A stretch of 64,000 nucleotides of DNA from positions 1,054,001 through 1,118,000 of the forward strand of contig NC_015145.1 in the NCBI RefSeq assembly GCF_000189535.1. The letters are read 5' to 3'. A program made the translations under genes and the position numbers. Shown here piece after piece: positions 12,206-20,780 of the stretch. The notes under the pieces are model-generated. The model had not been told where the DNA came from, ran no database searches, and was given only the letters and a program-made list of their open reading frames with translations. Positions within the stretch are counted from its first letter, which is position 1; each line of letters starts with the position of its first letter. The DNA is from Pseudarthrobacter phenanthrenivorans Sphe3 (lineage in GTDB: Bacteria > Actinomycetota > Actinomycetes > Actinomycetales > Micrococcaceae).

Positions 12206-14233
12206 ATGGAGAGAACGATTGACGATTTGACGGAAGTTGGAGAAGTTCATCGCACTCCGCATGCTTTTTATAGTGATTCCCTAAAGATTCCCACGCCCAA
12301 GGCCAAATTGGCGGCAGTTCAGGCAGTCATGGAAGCCTTCTCGTTCGACCGTTTTGATGCTGAGACGCTGGTTTCAGCAGCCGCTGATGTTTCACAAATC
12401 AGGGACGCTGTGCGCAGGGTGCGGTATGCACGGAGAGGGGCGGTGTCAGTGAGCTACATTGAGCTGGATGTGGTGACCTGGCGAATTGTGCCTTCTCCAG
12501 AAAACATCCGCTTCGAAGACTCCAGAGTGAGGACCCTGAGTTTGCAAAGCCGGTTCTCATCTCTTCCAGACGCTAAGCCGGTCTTGACTTTTGAGACAGC
12601 CTCCGGAGCCGATCTCGGATCCCGTTTGGATAATGAAGCCGACCTCATCTACGAAGTCAATGAGCACGCGGCCACGATTGCCGATCGTGGCATCGAGACT
12701 CCAGGTCTCCTATCAGTGGCCCGAATTATTTCCGATGATAAGAACACCGTGGGTGTTCTGGATTCCACTGACGGCTTTGGCAGAACAGTCGGTGCTCATA
12801 GGGCCCTTGGGATTACTGCCAGCGAGGCGTTGTGGAAGTTCACGAACGATGTAGATTCGCTCGCTCTACGACGTGACCTCGTCAAATTGAAGGTCAACCC
12901 TCACAACCGTGAAGATCGCATTGGAGAACATCTCTCAGAGGATAACCGACGCAAGCTTCGGGCCTCGGTAATGATTCGCGCCCAAATTATCGTCGGGTTT
13001 TCATCCGTTGGTACTTCGTCAACAGTTGAACCTCGCTTTGATCAAATTCGCCGTACTCTCGTTGGGCACATTCATATCGAACCGCCTAAACCATTTGCTC
13101 TAGGAACGCAATATGCGATCAAGGCGACTGCGGCAGTGCAAGCGCTGGATGCTAACGGCTCCTTGCCGGAGGTAGACGGGTTTGTGCCGGAGGAGATTTC
13201 AGCTGTTTTCACAGGTACATCGAATGTTGTCCATCCCATACAGCAGGTGCTTAAGGATGGGCGCGACGCTCTATTGGCCGATGAGGTTTTTGTGCTCAGC
13301 CTCGAGGCTCTTCGTGGGCGAGGCGGGTCGGTGCACAAGCGATCCAGAATCATCAATGGTGCTATCCGAGAACTTACCGGGCAAACTCCTTCCCCATCCG
13401 ACAGGACAATGATTGCGGCTGATTTAGCGCTCCGACTAGGTGAACTAGCCGTCGGGACAGTCAAAGAAGACAAGACCTATGAAAGCCGAAGGAGTGCTGT
13501 CGAGCGAGCAATCCGGGGCAAAATTTTTAATGACATCAGCCTTATTCGTAATAGCGTGCCCGATCTTTTGGACGCAGCCCTGGCTGAGGTTGAGGAAGAC
13601 TTGTCGAATGTCAGTCCTCATCCCCATTGCGCCGTTTTAGCCGGTCTCGGTCTATACCATATGGTCGGTATGCCGAATCGACGGCTACTAGAGAGGGCCA
13701 CCAAGAAGGATTCGGCAGACCAAGGTTACATCAGCGAGCCAAACGTAGTTATGGATAGTTTGGCGTCGAAAAAGAGGGGGCTGAAACAGCTCGCGCAGAT
13801 TATTTTTGATGGTCGTGCAGGGCGTTTGCCGCAGGAGCTGCCTCTTGATCAGGAGCCTACAGATGCAGTCTTTCAAGATGGCAATCTGGCAACGGCTGCA
13901 TCCATCCGTCAGACGGCCGGGATGGCTCCTGTTGATATTGTTCCGGTCACGCCCTCGCGCCGCTTGCTGATTTCAGTCGGTGATCTCAAGTCTCAGATTC
14001 AGCAGCTCAGCGATCGAATCGAAGCGATTGAAGCGATTAGGGACGAGACTTCAGAATCGCAGGTCTCCCTGATCAGCGAAAGAGGCGCCGCGCTGGCTGA
14101 GGAAGTCAGCGAAATGCAGCGGATCACCTTCAAACTTCATAGGTGGAACGAGATTCTTTCAGAGCTTGCAGAAACAGCAGCTCGGGAGGCTGCCCAGGCA
14201 GACTTGGACGCCCTGGATCTGCTCGATCGATAA
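12206..14233 (+). CDS. 675-aa protein with ParB/DndB-like DG..R motif and C-terminal coiled coil; function unknown
   Basis: No signal peptide or membrane segment. Around residues 175-230 the text VGVLDSTDGFGRTVGAHRALG resembles the DGxxR loop of ParB-like and DndB-like (DGQHR) domains, followed by a helical region (LALRRDLVKLKVNPHNREDRIGEH). Near the C-terminus, residues about 590-660, heptad-like sequence (LKSQIQQLSDRIEAIEAIRDE…LAEEVSEMQ) predicts a coiled coil. ATG at 12206 is chosen over the TTG at 12185. It is separated from vsr by a 172-base gap, so it may have its own promoter, but is on the same strand and 10 bases ahead of the GIY-YIG-like gene. A role as specificity factor or regulator of the island is an inference only. 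Confidence 0.55.
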   Translation: MERTIDDLTEVGEVHRTPHAFYSDSLKIPTPKAKLAAVQAVMEAFSFDRFDAETLVSAAADVSQIRDAVRRVRYARRGAVSVSYIELDVVTWRIVPSPENIRFEDSRVRTLSLQSRFSSLPDAKPVLTFETASGADLGSRLDNEADLIYEVNEHAATIADRGIETPGLLSVARIISDDKNTVGVLDSTDGFGRTVGAHRALGITASEALWKFTNDVDSLALRRDLVKLKVNPHNREDRIGEHLSEDNRRKLRASVMIRAQIIVGFSSVGTSSTVEPRFDQIRRTLVGHIHIEPPKPFALGTQYAIKATAAVQALDANGSLPEVDGFVPEEISAVFTGTSNVVHPIQQVLKDGRDALLADEVFVLSLEALRGRGGSVHKRSRIINGAIRELTGQTPSPSDRTMIAADLALRLGELAVGTVKEDKTYESRRSAVERAIRGKIFNDISLIRNSVPDLLDAALAEVEEDLSNVSPHPHCAVLAGLGLYHMVGMPNRRLLERATKKDSADQGYISEPNVVMDSLASKKRGLKQLAQIIFDGRAGRLPQELPLDQEPTDAVFQDGNLATAASIRQTAGMAPVDIVPVTPSRRLLISVGDLKSQIQQLSDRIEAIEAIRDETSESQVSLISERGAALAEEVSEMQRITFKLHRWNEILSELAETAAREAAQADLDALDLLDR

Positions 14234-14243
14234 CCTTATCGAA

Positions 14244-14621
14244 GTGAAACTTTCCGCGGAGATCTACTACGAGTGTTGGCGAGAGAGCGAAGAATGGGCT
14301 GGACCTTTTGTTCCCAAGGGCGTTCCTTTGGAACTAGTGCTCTCAAAGGTCAGATGGTCAGGGGTGTCCACAGCTGTATACATTGCCACAGATATAACTG
14401 GTCGCGTTTGCTACGTGGGTTCGGTCCGCAGGGAATCGTTATCCGGCCTCGCGGGCCGAATGCGAGGCCATGAAACAACGACACGTTTTAGGGAATGGCA
14501 GCAGCTGTACATAGTACCTTTGATCGATGGAACACCACTCGAGGTTGTGCGCTCGATTGAAGGAAGAATTGGCCGACTGCTACGCCCCTCAGGTAATTTT
14601 CGGTTGCCCAAAGTCCGGTAG
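14244..14621 (+). CDS. Small GIY-YIG-like nuclease
   Basis: A 125-residue protein whose core matches the GIY-YIG fold: STAVYIATDITGRVCYVGSV for the two short strands (VYI … CYVG), then LSGLAGRMRGHE with the conserved Arg and His, and later EVVRSIEGRIGRLL with a candidate metal-binding Glu. The first motif is degenerate (AVYI instead of GIY), so activity is uncertain. GTG at 14244 starts 10 bases after the 675-aa gene; an upstream TTG at 14166 would overlap that gene and is less likely. Placement suggests the nuclease partner of the 675-aa protein. Confidence 0.6.
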   Translation: MKLSAEIYYECWRESEEWAGPFVPKGVPLELVLSKVRWSGVSTAVYIATDITGRVCYVGSVRRESLSGLAGRMRGHETTTRFREWQQLYIVPLIDGTPLEVVRSIEGRIGRLLRPSGNFRLPKVR

Positions 14622-14971
14622 CTACAGCCACAACTAAGTCCTACCTCGAATCTTCGAGAATATATCGGTCTCGCAGGGCGCTCCCATGGCTATCGCCCCG
14701 CCATAGGTCACGGCCAGCCGGACTCCGGGAGCGACAGGCTCGGCGTTCTGCAAAGTTGCTCCCCGGAAGCGGATGCAGCGAAAAGGACAAATAGCGCGAA
14801 TCCTCGCGGCCGATCAATCGTCCCCGCTTCCACCGCCTCAAGTTCCCCGGCGCTCATCTCCGTGGAAGGCCCGTTTGCGCTCAGCAATAGCGATCTTCTT
14901 CCCGTGGCAGTGGCCGGGCCCGTCGAAGTTCGTGGCCAAGCCCCGCTGAGTAGGATCGCGATGGTCAAGCA
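14622..14971. other. Gene-free gap between convergent genes
   Basis: About 350 bases between the GIY-YIG-like gene and the end of the KAP gene. Open frames here have no ribosome binding site and no recognisable product. I see no strong hairpin with a T tract. It may be the remains of an older gene. Confidence 0.4.
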
Positions 14972-17080
14972 TCACGGTTGGTCGTGCAATGACTCTCGCC
15001 ATTTTTTCAGGGACTGAACCGCCTGCCGTTCACGTGCGCGGGTCTGCTCAGAAGCAGACGGTCCCGGCTCTAAATCGATGTCGGCTTGCTTGACGACTTC
15101 AATGCCGACCAGCGTGACTAACCCGTCCAAGTTCAGGCTACTGAGATCACTTCCGGCCTCATCAAATAGGAATAGGTTCCCTTCTGAACGTCCAGGCTGA
15201 ACGAACCAACCCGCGATGTGAGGCAAGCTGTTTCCGGAGGCGAGAATATTGGGGTCTATTTCTGCGTTGGTTCCTTCATCGCGCAGCCAACTAAGCGATC
15301 CGAAGAGTTCGAAGAACTGTCGTGACAAGCCGTCGTAGGACGAAGACGAGATGAGATTCCGCAATTTGGCGAGAAGGACTTCCATTGTTGCTACTCGCAG
15401 GGCATCGATATGTGAAGGAACAGGTACCCGTAGATCATCAGGGATGCTGTCACCTTGAAATTCATCAACAATATCTCTAATGACCCTTGCGACCGCGACC
15501 ACGTCGGACTGGTCGATCAAGGATTTCCAATCCTCGATAGATATCGCTTTGGTCTGCCGTTTTAGAGAAGACTTTAGCCATTCAGTCTGCGCGAAAAGCC
15601 GAGGGCTATACTGCCCTTCCCCGTCAGTACGCGGTGATGATCGACCCATGGAAATAAGCACATACTTGACGATACGCTCGTGCTCGTGAATGGATTCCCT
15701 GGCCTCGGACCGCGGAATCGCTTTTCTAATTGCCAATTGCGCTAAGTTATCAAGCGGATTATCAAAAGTCACCGGGAATATCTCGTTCTCGGGATATTTA
15801 CTTACCGTAACTCTGTTGAGATCTTTTTCGACCGATGCATCGGGTACATCGGTCGCGGGGACGGAGAAGACAAAGTACCTGTCAAAATAGTCCGGGTTTG
15901 ACGCCTTTGCCGGGTTTGGGTTGGCTGACATCGTAGAGGATGCAATCGTAGGGAATATTGAGGAGAGCATATTTACTATGAAGCTCCGCTCCTCTTTACT
16001 CGTATATCCCAGGTCCTCTAGACGTCCATCCCAGTCGAGTGGCTGCTGACGCTTTGTATGCCTTGCGTGGTGCAACAAGTCGTTTTTCCAAAAACGTAGC
16101 TCCTGATAGACGCGATGATGTTCAAGCCGAATGAATGTGAGAGCGAGGAAATCTGACGAGTCCACCTCCTGATGAAGCAGCTTCATGTAAACCTGAGCCT
16201 GCGCGGAGTATCGCTTAACACTTCGAACCGTTTGCACTCTGGTTCGCATAAAGCTTTCGTAAAACTGCCAAAAACGCGATTCAGATTGCCATATGACATC
16301 GGCTTGTGTTGAATTAAGGAGGCCAACGAGACCTTCCCTCAAGATGCTTCTCAAATGAATCTCTTGTGCAGGCGGCACCGCCAGAGGGTATTGCACTATT
16401 TTTTCTAAGAAGGAGGAAGCGTCGTTGGTATCGCCTCCTAGTACCACTGAAAGAGTTTTTTGCAGAGCTGATGGATCAAAGGCGAGCAGGTAGTTTACTC
16501 GAGGCAGCCGTCCCAGAAGCCTGATAGTTTTCAGCACATGTAACAGCTCGTTAGGTGACAGTCGGTCAAGATCGTCTACAATGACTACTATTTTTACGCC
16601 GGCTTTTTTAATTTCCGCTGCGTATTGCTGAAAGGTGCTTTCCCAAGATTCATCTTCAAGCAAGCCCTCGGCGGTGTCCCGCAGTGATTCACCAACAATA
16701 GGGATTACGCCAAGAAGTGGAATGCTTTTGATGGCTAGTTTGTTTCCCGTTGACTTTACCTTCGTAGGGGAGAACTTCGAGAGTCCTGCGAATGCCCCAC
16801 GTAATGCGGCATGAAACTCTGCCTGCAGGCCCGCTGCGTCTTCCGCGGCCCAAGGAGTGAAGTTCACGACTCGGATGGACTGCTTCCGCAGCGCCGGCTG
16901 AATTTCATTCAGAATCTGGGTCTTTCCAGACCCCCATGGCCCCTCCAGACTGACGATAGTGCTGTCGTTGCCATCACTGACTGCTGCCAGCAAATCAATT
17001 ACGGCTTGAACGAAGCTTCCGCGATTAAGCCGGTCGTCTGTTCGGGATGAACCTGGGGCGTCACTGTAAGGGGCAATCAC
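14972..17080 (-). CDS. KAP family P-loop NTPase
   Basis: A 702-residue KAP-family NTPase. Walker A is SLEGPWGSGKTQILNEI (about residues 44-60); Walker B is VVIVDDLDRLSPNELLHVLKTIRLLG, the diagnostic KAP block, with the sensor NYLLAFD after it. An insertion between the Walker motifs (about residues 95-140, KSIPLLGVIPIVGESL) is moderately hydrophobic; in many KAP proteins this place holds membrane segments. The C-terminal 400 residues are helical and unassigned. KAP NTPases occur in phage-defence loci and may couple NTP hydrolysis to a membrane or nuclease effector. GTG start at 17080 has a poor ribosome site. It is convergent to the rest of the island and stands alone, at the right border. Confidence 0.9.
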   Translation of the reverse strand: MIAPYSDAPGSSRTDDRLNRGSFVQAVIDLLAAVSDGNDSTIVSLEGPWGSGKTQILNEIQPALRKQSIRVVNFTPWAAEDAAGLQAEFHAALRGAFAGLSKFSPTKVKSTGNKLAIKSIPLLGVIPIVGESLRDTAEGLLEDESWESTFQQYAAEIKKAGVKIVVIVDDLDRLSPNELLHVLKTIRLLGRLPRVNYLLAFDPSALQKTLSVVLGGDTNDASSFLEKIVQYPLAVPPAQEIHLRSILREGLVGLLNSTQADVIWQSESRFWQFYESFMRTRVQTVRSVKRYSAQAQVYMKLLHQEVDSSDFLALTFIRLEHHRVYQELRFWKNDLLHHARHTKRQQPLDWDGRLEDLGYTSKEERSFIVNMLSSIFPTIASSTMSANPNPAKASNPDYFDRYFVFSVPATDVPDASVEKDLNRVTVSKYPENEIFPVTFDNPLDNLAQLAIRKAIPRSEARESIHEHERIVKYVLISMGRSSPRTDGEGQYSPRLFAQTEWLKSSLKRQTKAISIEDWKSLIDQSDVVAVARVIRDIVDEFQGDSIPDDLRVPVPSHIDALRVATMEVLLAKLRNLISSSSYDGLSRQFFELFGSLSWLRDEGTNAEIDPNILASGNSLPHIAGWFVQPGRSEGNLFLFDEAGSDLSSLNLDGLVTLVGIEVVKQADIDLEPGPSASEQTRARERQAVQSLKKWRESLHDQP

Positions 17081-17207
17081 AAGGAAAGAATAGCTTGGCT
17101 TGTGGTTACCAAACTTTCGTGATGGCGTGGACCCACATTCTCGAGGCGTCTATGAGGACATTCCCTCTTGCCTGCTTTTGGAAGGATCGACCACCGGTGG
17201 GTGCCTC

Positions 17208-17570
17208 AGCTGCCGACGGCGGCCACCTCAACCTGAACCCGGACATCCCTAAACTTCTGCACCTGCTCGGGGTCGGCGCCGTCGTCCTCACCAGGGTCCA
17301 CGGGAGCGCGAGCCGCGCCCACCCGTGAAAGGGGCGGAGGCCCAGCTTGGACGAATCTGCCAGCACGTATACTTCCCGGCCGCGCCTGGCCGGCTCTTTG
17401 GGGTGCATCTTGGCGTGGTCGGCTTCGCAAATGCCGTCTCGGCGGTGACTGCATCTGCGCCCAGAAACCGGTCAAAGCTCATCCGCTCCAGCGCCGCCTC
17501 AGCCAGCGGTCCAAGGAACCTCTGCGACACGCTCCGCAGTCGCCCGCCCAGACAGTCCGAGCAGCTGGTT
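17208..17570 (-). pseudogene. Decayed DeoR-family regulator (effector domain only)
   Basis: Three minus-strand frames together rebuild the C-terminal sugar-sensing domain of a DeoR regulator: LGGRLRSVSQRFLGPLAEAALERMSFDRFLGADAVTAE, then RRGREVYVLADSSKLGLRPFHGWARLALPWTLV, then DDGADPEQVQKFRDVRVQVEVAAVGS. The frame changes near 17400 and again near 17290, and the N-terminal helix-turn-helix is absent. It lies next to the ribokinase/nucleoside hydrolase genes, so it was probably their repressor. The 3' end is intact and touches the island, so the defence island may have landed just behind it. Confidence 0.75.
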
Positions 17571-17736
17571 TGGGTGCGGCCCGGACATTGCGGTTCCATG
17601 TGGCAAGCGCCTTGTTCGGGTCCGTCGGCAGGCTTACGAGTTCCACAGCCCAGATGACTGTATGGCCGATGACCCAGATGACTCCGAAGAAGACCAAGGC
17701 AGCGAGAAGGATGCCGACCCAAGGCAGGATCCTCAT
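17479..17736 (-). CDS. Possible remnant of a small membrane protein
   Basis: The frame starts MRILPWVGILLAALVFFGVIWVIGHTVIWAVELV, one convincing membrane segment, and continues TDPNKALATWNRN before running into the decayed DeoR sequence in another frame. It is probably a real gene's N-terminus joined by deletion to the deoR remnant. The last 25 residues are a shadow of DeoR coding sequence. Low confidence that it is expressed. Confidence 0.3.
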   Translation of the reverse strand: MRILPWVGILLAALVFFGVIWVIGHTVIWAVELVSLPTDPNKALATWNRNVRAAPKPAARTVWAGDCGACRRGSLDRWLRRRWSG

Positions 17737-17797
17737 CGCTCAAAAAAGCGCGCTTTGGGGTGGGAATTTGGGCTTCGACCGGCTCAACCACCGGGCC

Positions 17798-18268
17798 TTA
17801 GACCTCCAGCGCAAACACCCACAGCAGCACGTCCTGGCCCGGCACGTACCAGTCCCGCTCCGGCGCGCGCCGGAAGCCGAGTGACTCATAAAGCTTGTGA
17901 GCACGTTCCATGAACCTGGCGCTGGTAATGCTGATCGCCCCGATACCGCGCAGCCGCCGGGCGTGCTCCACAATCTCACCGACCACCGCACGGCCCACGC
18001 CTCCGCCCTGATGCGCCGGATGCACGGCCAGCATCCGGAACTCCAGCTCACCGTCCTGCGCGATCTCGCTGTACGGCTGGCCGGCGAACGTCAGGGTCAC
18101 CGCCGCCACCACCTTCCCGGCGGCCTCCGCTACCCACACCTGCGCATGCTCGGCGCGGTGCTCCACGTCCTCCAGCACGCTCATGTAGGGGTGGTCCGCG
18201 GCGAAGTGCCCCGCCCGCAGGTAGGCGTCGCGGGTGATGCGGCGGACCTCCGGGAAGTCCGCCGGCAC
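17798..18268 (-). CDS. GNAT family N-acetyltransferase
   Basis: A 156-residue Gcn5-related acetyltransferase using acetyl-CoA on an unknown small substrate or protein. The acetyl-CoA site is visible as FRMLAVHPAHQGGGVGRAVVGEIVEHAR (Q/R-x-x-G-x-G/A motif), followed by the C-terminal strand SARFMERAHKLYESLGFRRAPE. GTG at 18268 follows the ribokinase stop by 19 bases, so the two are co-transcribed. The usual first strand is a little short, and an upstream frame contains a possible longer N-terminus, so the true start is uncertain. Confidence 0.85.
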   Translation of the reverse strand: MPADFPEVRRITRDAYLRAGHFAADHPYMSVLEDVEHRAEHAQVWVAEAAGKVVAAVTLTFAGQPYSEIAQDGELEFRMLAVHPAHQGGGVGRAVVGEIVEHARRLRGIGAISITSARFMERAHKLYESLGFRRAPERDWYVPGQDVLLWVFALEV

Positions 18269-18287
18269 CGCCGTCGAAAGACAACAC

Positions 18288-19157
18288 TCACGAGGAAGCG
18301 CCCGAAGCGGCAGCCGTCCGCTCTACGTAGTGGCCCAGCTGTGCCAAATCCGGCTGGGACGACGGATCACCCACGGCATCCGCACCCACAGCATTGGCCA
18401 CAGCCAGAGCCCGGGAGTAGTCCAGCCCGCTCCCCAGCGCCAGGACCAGGGCGGCGCAGAACGCGTCGCCCGCGCCCACGGTGTTCGCCACGGAAACAGC
18501 AGCAGAGGGCGCCTCGGCCACCTTTCGCCCGTGCTCGAACATCGCCGAGCCGTCCTTGCCGTACGTCACTGCCACCAGCTTCGCCTCCGCGAGGGTAGGG
18601 ATCAGGGCGTACTCGCTCTCGTTGACGATCACCAGGTCGCACCGCTCCAGCAGCTCTGCCGGCAGGTCCATGGCCGGCGCCGCGTTCAGCACAAAGAAAC
18701 CCTGCGCCTTCCGGGCCGCCTCCAGCACCACCTCCAGGCCGACCTCCAGCTGGCACAGGACCGTTTCTTCCGGGCCGAACTCCACCCCGTCCAGGGACAG
18801 ATGCGCGTTGGCGCCCGGGCACACCACAATCTGGTTCTCGCCGTCGCGGTCCACCACAATCAGGGCGGTCCCGGTCGGCTGGGGCAGGACGGCCACGTCG
18901 AAGGTGTCAACGCCGGCAGCATCCAGGGCGTCCAGCATCCGCTGCCCGGACGCATCGTGACCCACGGCGCCGACCATCCGGGCGCTGCCACCCAGCCGTG
19001 CCGCGGCCGCGGCCTGGTTGGCGCCCTTGCCGCCGGGTTGCTCGGACAGGACGGCGCCGCCGATGGTTTCACCCGCCGTCGGAAGCCGCTCGGCGGTGGC
19101 GATCAGGTCCAGGTTGATGCTGCCGACCACGGTGACGGCAGGACGTGTTGTGTTCAT
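18288..19157 (-). CDS. rbsK: Ribokinase (PfkB family)
   Basis: A 289-residue sugar kinase that phosphorylates ribose to ribose 5-phosphate. PfkB signature 1 is GGKGANQAAAAARLGG near residue 42; signature 2 is NTVGAGDAFCAALVLALG near 230, with catalytic Asp in GAGD; the substrate GSINLDLI motif is at the N-terminus. Length is slightly short for RbsK but complete. ATG 19157. It is divergent from the MFS transporter and nucleoside hydrolase genes, consistent with salvage of ribose released from nucleosides. Confidence 0.93.
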   Translation of the reverse strand: MNTTRPAVTVVGSINLDLIATAERLPTAGETIGGAVLSEQPGGKGANQAAAAARLGGSARMVGAVGHDASGQRMLDALDAAGVDTFDVAVLPQPTGTALIVVDRDGENQIVVCPGANAHLSLDGVEFGPEETVLCQLEVGLEVVLEAARKAQGFFVLNAAPAMDLPAELLERCDLVIVNESEYALIPTLAEAKLVAVTYGKDGSAMFEHGRKVAEAPSAAVSVANTVGAGDAFCAALVLALGSGLDYSRALAVANAVGADAVGDPSSQPDLAQLGHYVERTAAASGASS

Positions 19158-19216
19158 GGGAAAACTCTCTCAAGGGGGAGGGCCGGAAGCGGCCGGGCTT
19201 TCGAAAAAGTGTAGCG

Positions 19217-19256
19217 CATGGTTGTACTTGTGAGTCATACATGGTTGTATAACAAC
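19217..19256. promoter_or_regulatory. Operator-like repeats in the rbsK / MFS divergent promoter
   Basis: CATGGTTGTA occurs twice, at 19217-19226 and 19240-19249, about two helix turns apart. The second copy is part of a perfect palindrome GTTGTATAACAAC at 19244-19256. The position between two divergent promoters fits a regulator controlling both directions. The nearby deoR-like gene is decayed, so the acting regulator is probably encoded elsewhere. Confidence 0.6.
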
Positions 19257-19305
19257 TCAATCGCCACGAAAGACGATCCCTTCTGCTCGAACAAAGGAGT
19301 TTGAT

Positions 19306-20751
19306 GTGAACACCCCGACCCCCGCCGCAGCCGCGCCTCCTACGGAAGGAGGCGCCACCGTCGTACTTCCCGTTGACGACGCGACAAGGCTCTCCGGCCG
19401 CCGCGCCGCCCTGCTGATCTCCACCCTGCTGCTGGGCGTGCTGTCCTTCCAGCTGAACGCCAGCATGGTCACCCCCGCGCTGCCGCAGATCGCCGCCAGC
19501 TTCGGCGAAAGCGCGGACAGCGCCGCCCCCGTCCAGTCCATGTTCTTCCTGGCCGGCGCCATCGCCGGGCCCGTGATCGGCCGCTGGAGCGACTTCATCG
19601 GCCGCCGCGCCGCGCTGCTGCTGGTCCTGGGCATCATGGGCGCCGGCACCATCCTCTGCATCGCCGCGCCCACCCTGCCGCTGCTTGTCACCGGCCGGTT
19701 CCTGCAGGGCGTCTCCAGCGCCGTGTTCGCGCTCGCCTACATCGTGCTCAGTGAAAACCTGCAGGCCAAGGTCTTCGGCACCTCCGTGGGCATCATCGCC
19801 GCCATCAACGGCGGGATCGGGGGAGTGGACGGCTACCTGGGCGGGCTCATGGCCGAGACCCTCGGCTTCCGGTCCATCTTCGTCGTCGTGCTCGTACTCA
19901 CCGCCGTCGCCGCTTTCTGCATTTTCCGCCTGGTACCCGCCGGGCGTCCTGTGGGGGTGCGCGGCGCCATGGACTGGTGGGGCGCCGGCTCCCTCTCGCT
20001 GTTCCTGGTGTTCCTGACCTACTTCGTGTCCGACGGTTCCGCCGCCGGCTGGACGTCGCCCACCGCCCTGGCCCTGCTGGCCGGCACCGTTTTGTCCTTT
20101 GCGGGCTTTTGGTTCATCGAAAAGCGCCGCAGCCACCCGCTCATCGCCGTGCACCACCTGCGCTCCCGCCAGGTGTGGCCGGTCATCGCCACCACCGTCC
20201 TCACCCTCGCCGGCATCTTCGCGGTCATCAACTTCACCGTGGTGCTGCTGAGCCAGGATTCCGACGGCGGCTTCGGGCTTTCCGCCTCCATCTCGGCGTT
20301 GCTGTTCCTCACCCCCGCCGCGCTGATCGGCGTCTTCGCCGCACCTTTGGCGGGGTGGCTGGCGGACCGGCGCGGGTGGGTGCGTACGTTGCGGCTGGGG
20401 ACTTCGCTGAGCCTGGTCTCTGCCGTGGTAGCCGCTGCCTTTTCCTCCAGCCCTGTCGCGGTGTTTATTGCCATTGCCTGCCTGGGGATCTTCTACAACG
20501 GCTTCTTCCTCACCGCCATCAACGGACTCTCGGTGCTTCTGTCGCCCAAGGAGGCGCCGGCGGCGCTGCCCGGCATCAACGGTGCCTCGTTCGGGATCGG
20601 GGCGAGCCTCGGCGTCGTGCTGGTGGCGCCGTTCGCCGCGCAGGCCACCGCCACCGGGTACGCCACCGCCCTCTGGATCTCGGTGGGCATCACCGCCGCC
20701 GCGTTCATCGTGAGCCTCTTCGTCGCCGCCCCCAAGGGCGAGACGGTCTAA
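19306..20751 (+). CDS. MFS transporter, probably nucleoside or sugar uptake
   Basis: A 481-residue major facilitator protein with about 12-14 membrane segments and a 40-residue cytosolic N-terminus. The loop 2-3 motif is visible as GPVIGRWSDFIGRRAALL, and its second-half echo as GWLADRRGWVRTLR. GTG at 19306 is preceded by AAAGGAG at a 6-base distance. The next gene is a nucleoside hydrolase 29 bases downstream, and ribokinase is divergent, so a nucleoside or ribose substrate is likely. The fold alone does not fix substrate or direction. Confidence 0.85.
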   Translation: MNTPTPAAAAPPTEGGATVVLPVDDATRLSGRRAALLISTLLLGVLSFQLNASMVTPALPQIAASFGESADSAAPVQSMFFLAGAIAGPVIGRWSDFIGRRAALLLVLGIMGAGTILCIAAPTLPLLVTGRFLQGVSSAVFALAYIVLSENLQAKVFGTSVGIIAAINGGIGGVDGYLGGLMAETLGFRSIFVVVLVLTAVAAFCIFRLVPAGRPVGVRGAMDWWGAGSLSLFLVFLTYFVSDGSAAGWTSPTALALLAGTVLSFAGFWFIEKRRSHPLIAVHHLRSRQVWPVIATTVLTLAGIFAVINFTVVLLSQDSDGGFGLSASISALLFLTPAALIGVFAAPLAGWLADRRGWVRTLRLGTSLSLVSAVVAAAFSSSPVAVFIAIACLGIFYNGFFLTAINGLSVLLSPKEAPAALPGINGASFGIGASLGVVLVAPFAAQATATGYATALWISVGITAAAFIVSLFVAAPKGETV

Positions 20752-20780
20752 CCCCTCTATCTGTTGCGAAGGAACCTATT

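Noticed and set aside
14641..14968. Small frames between the GIY-YIG-like and KAP genes
   Set aside because: No ribosome site, biased composition, no recognisable domain.
18234..19214. Long plus-strand frame opposite ribokinase and GNAT
   Set aside because: Antisense shadow of high-GC coding sequence, Gly/Arg/His rich, no family match, no ribosome site.
19069..20157. 362-aa minus-strand frame opposite the MFS gene
   Set aside because: Low-complexity Gly/Glu/His translation typical of the antisense frame of a GC-rich membrane protein.
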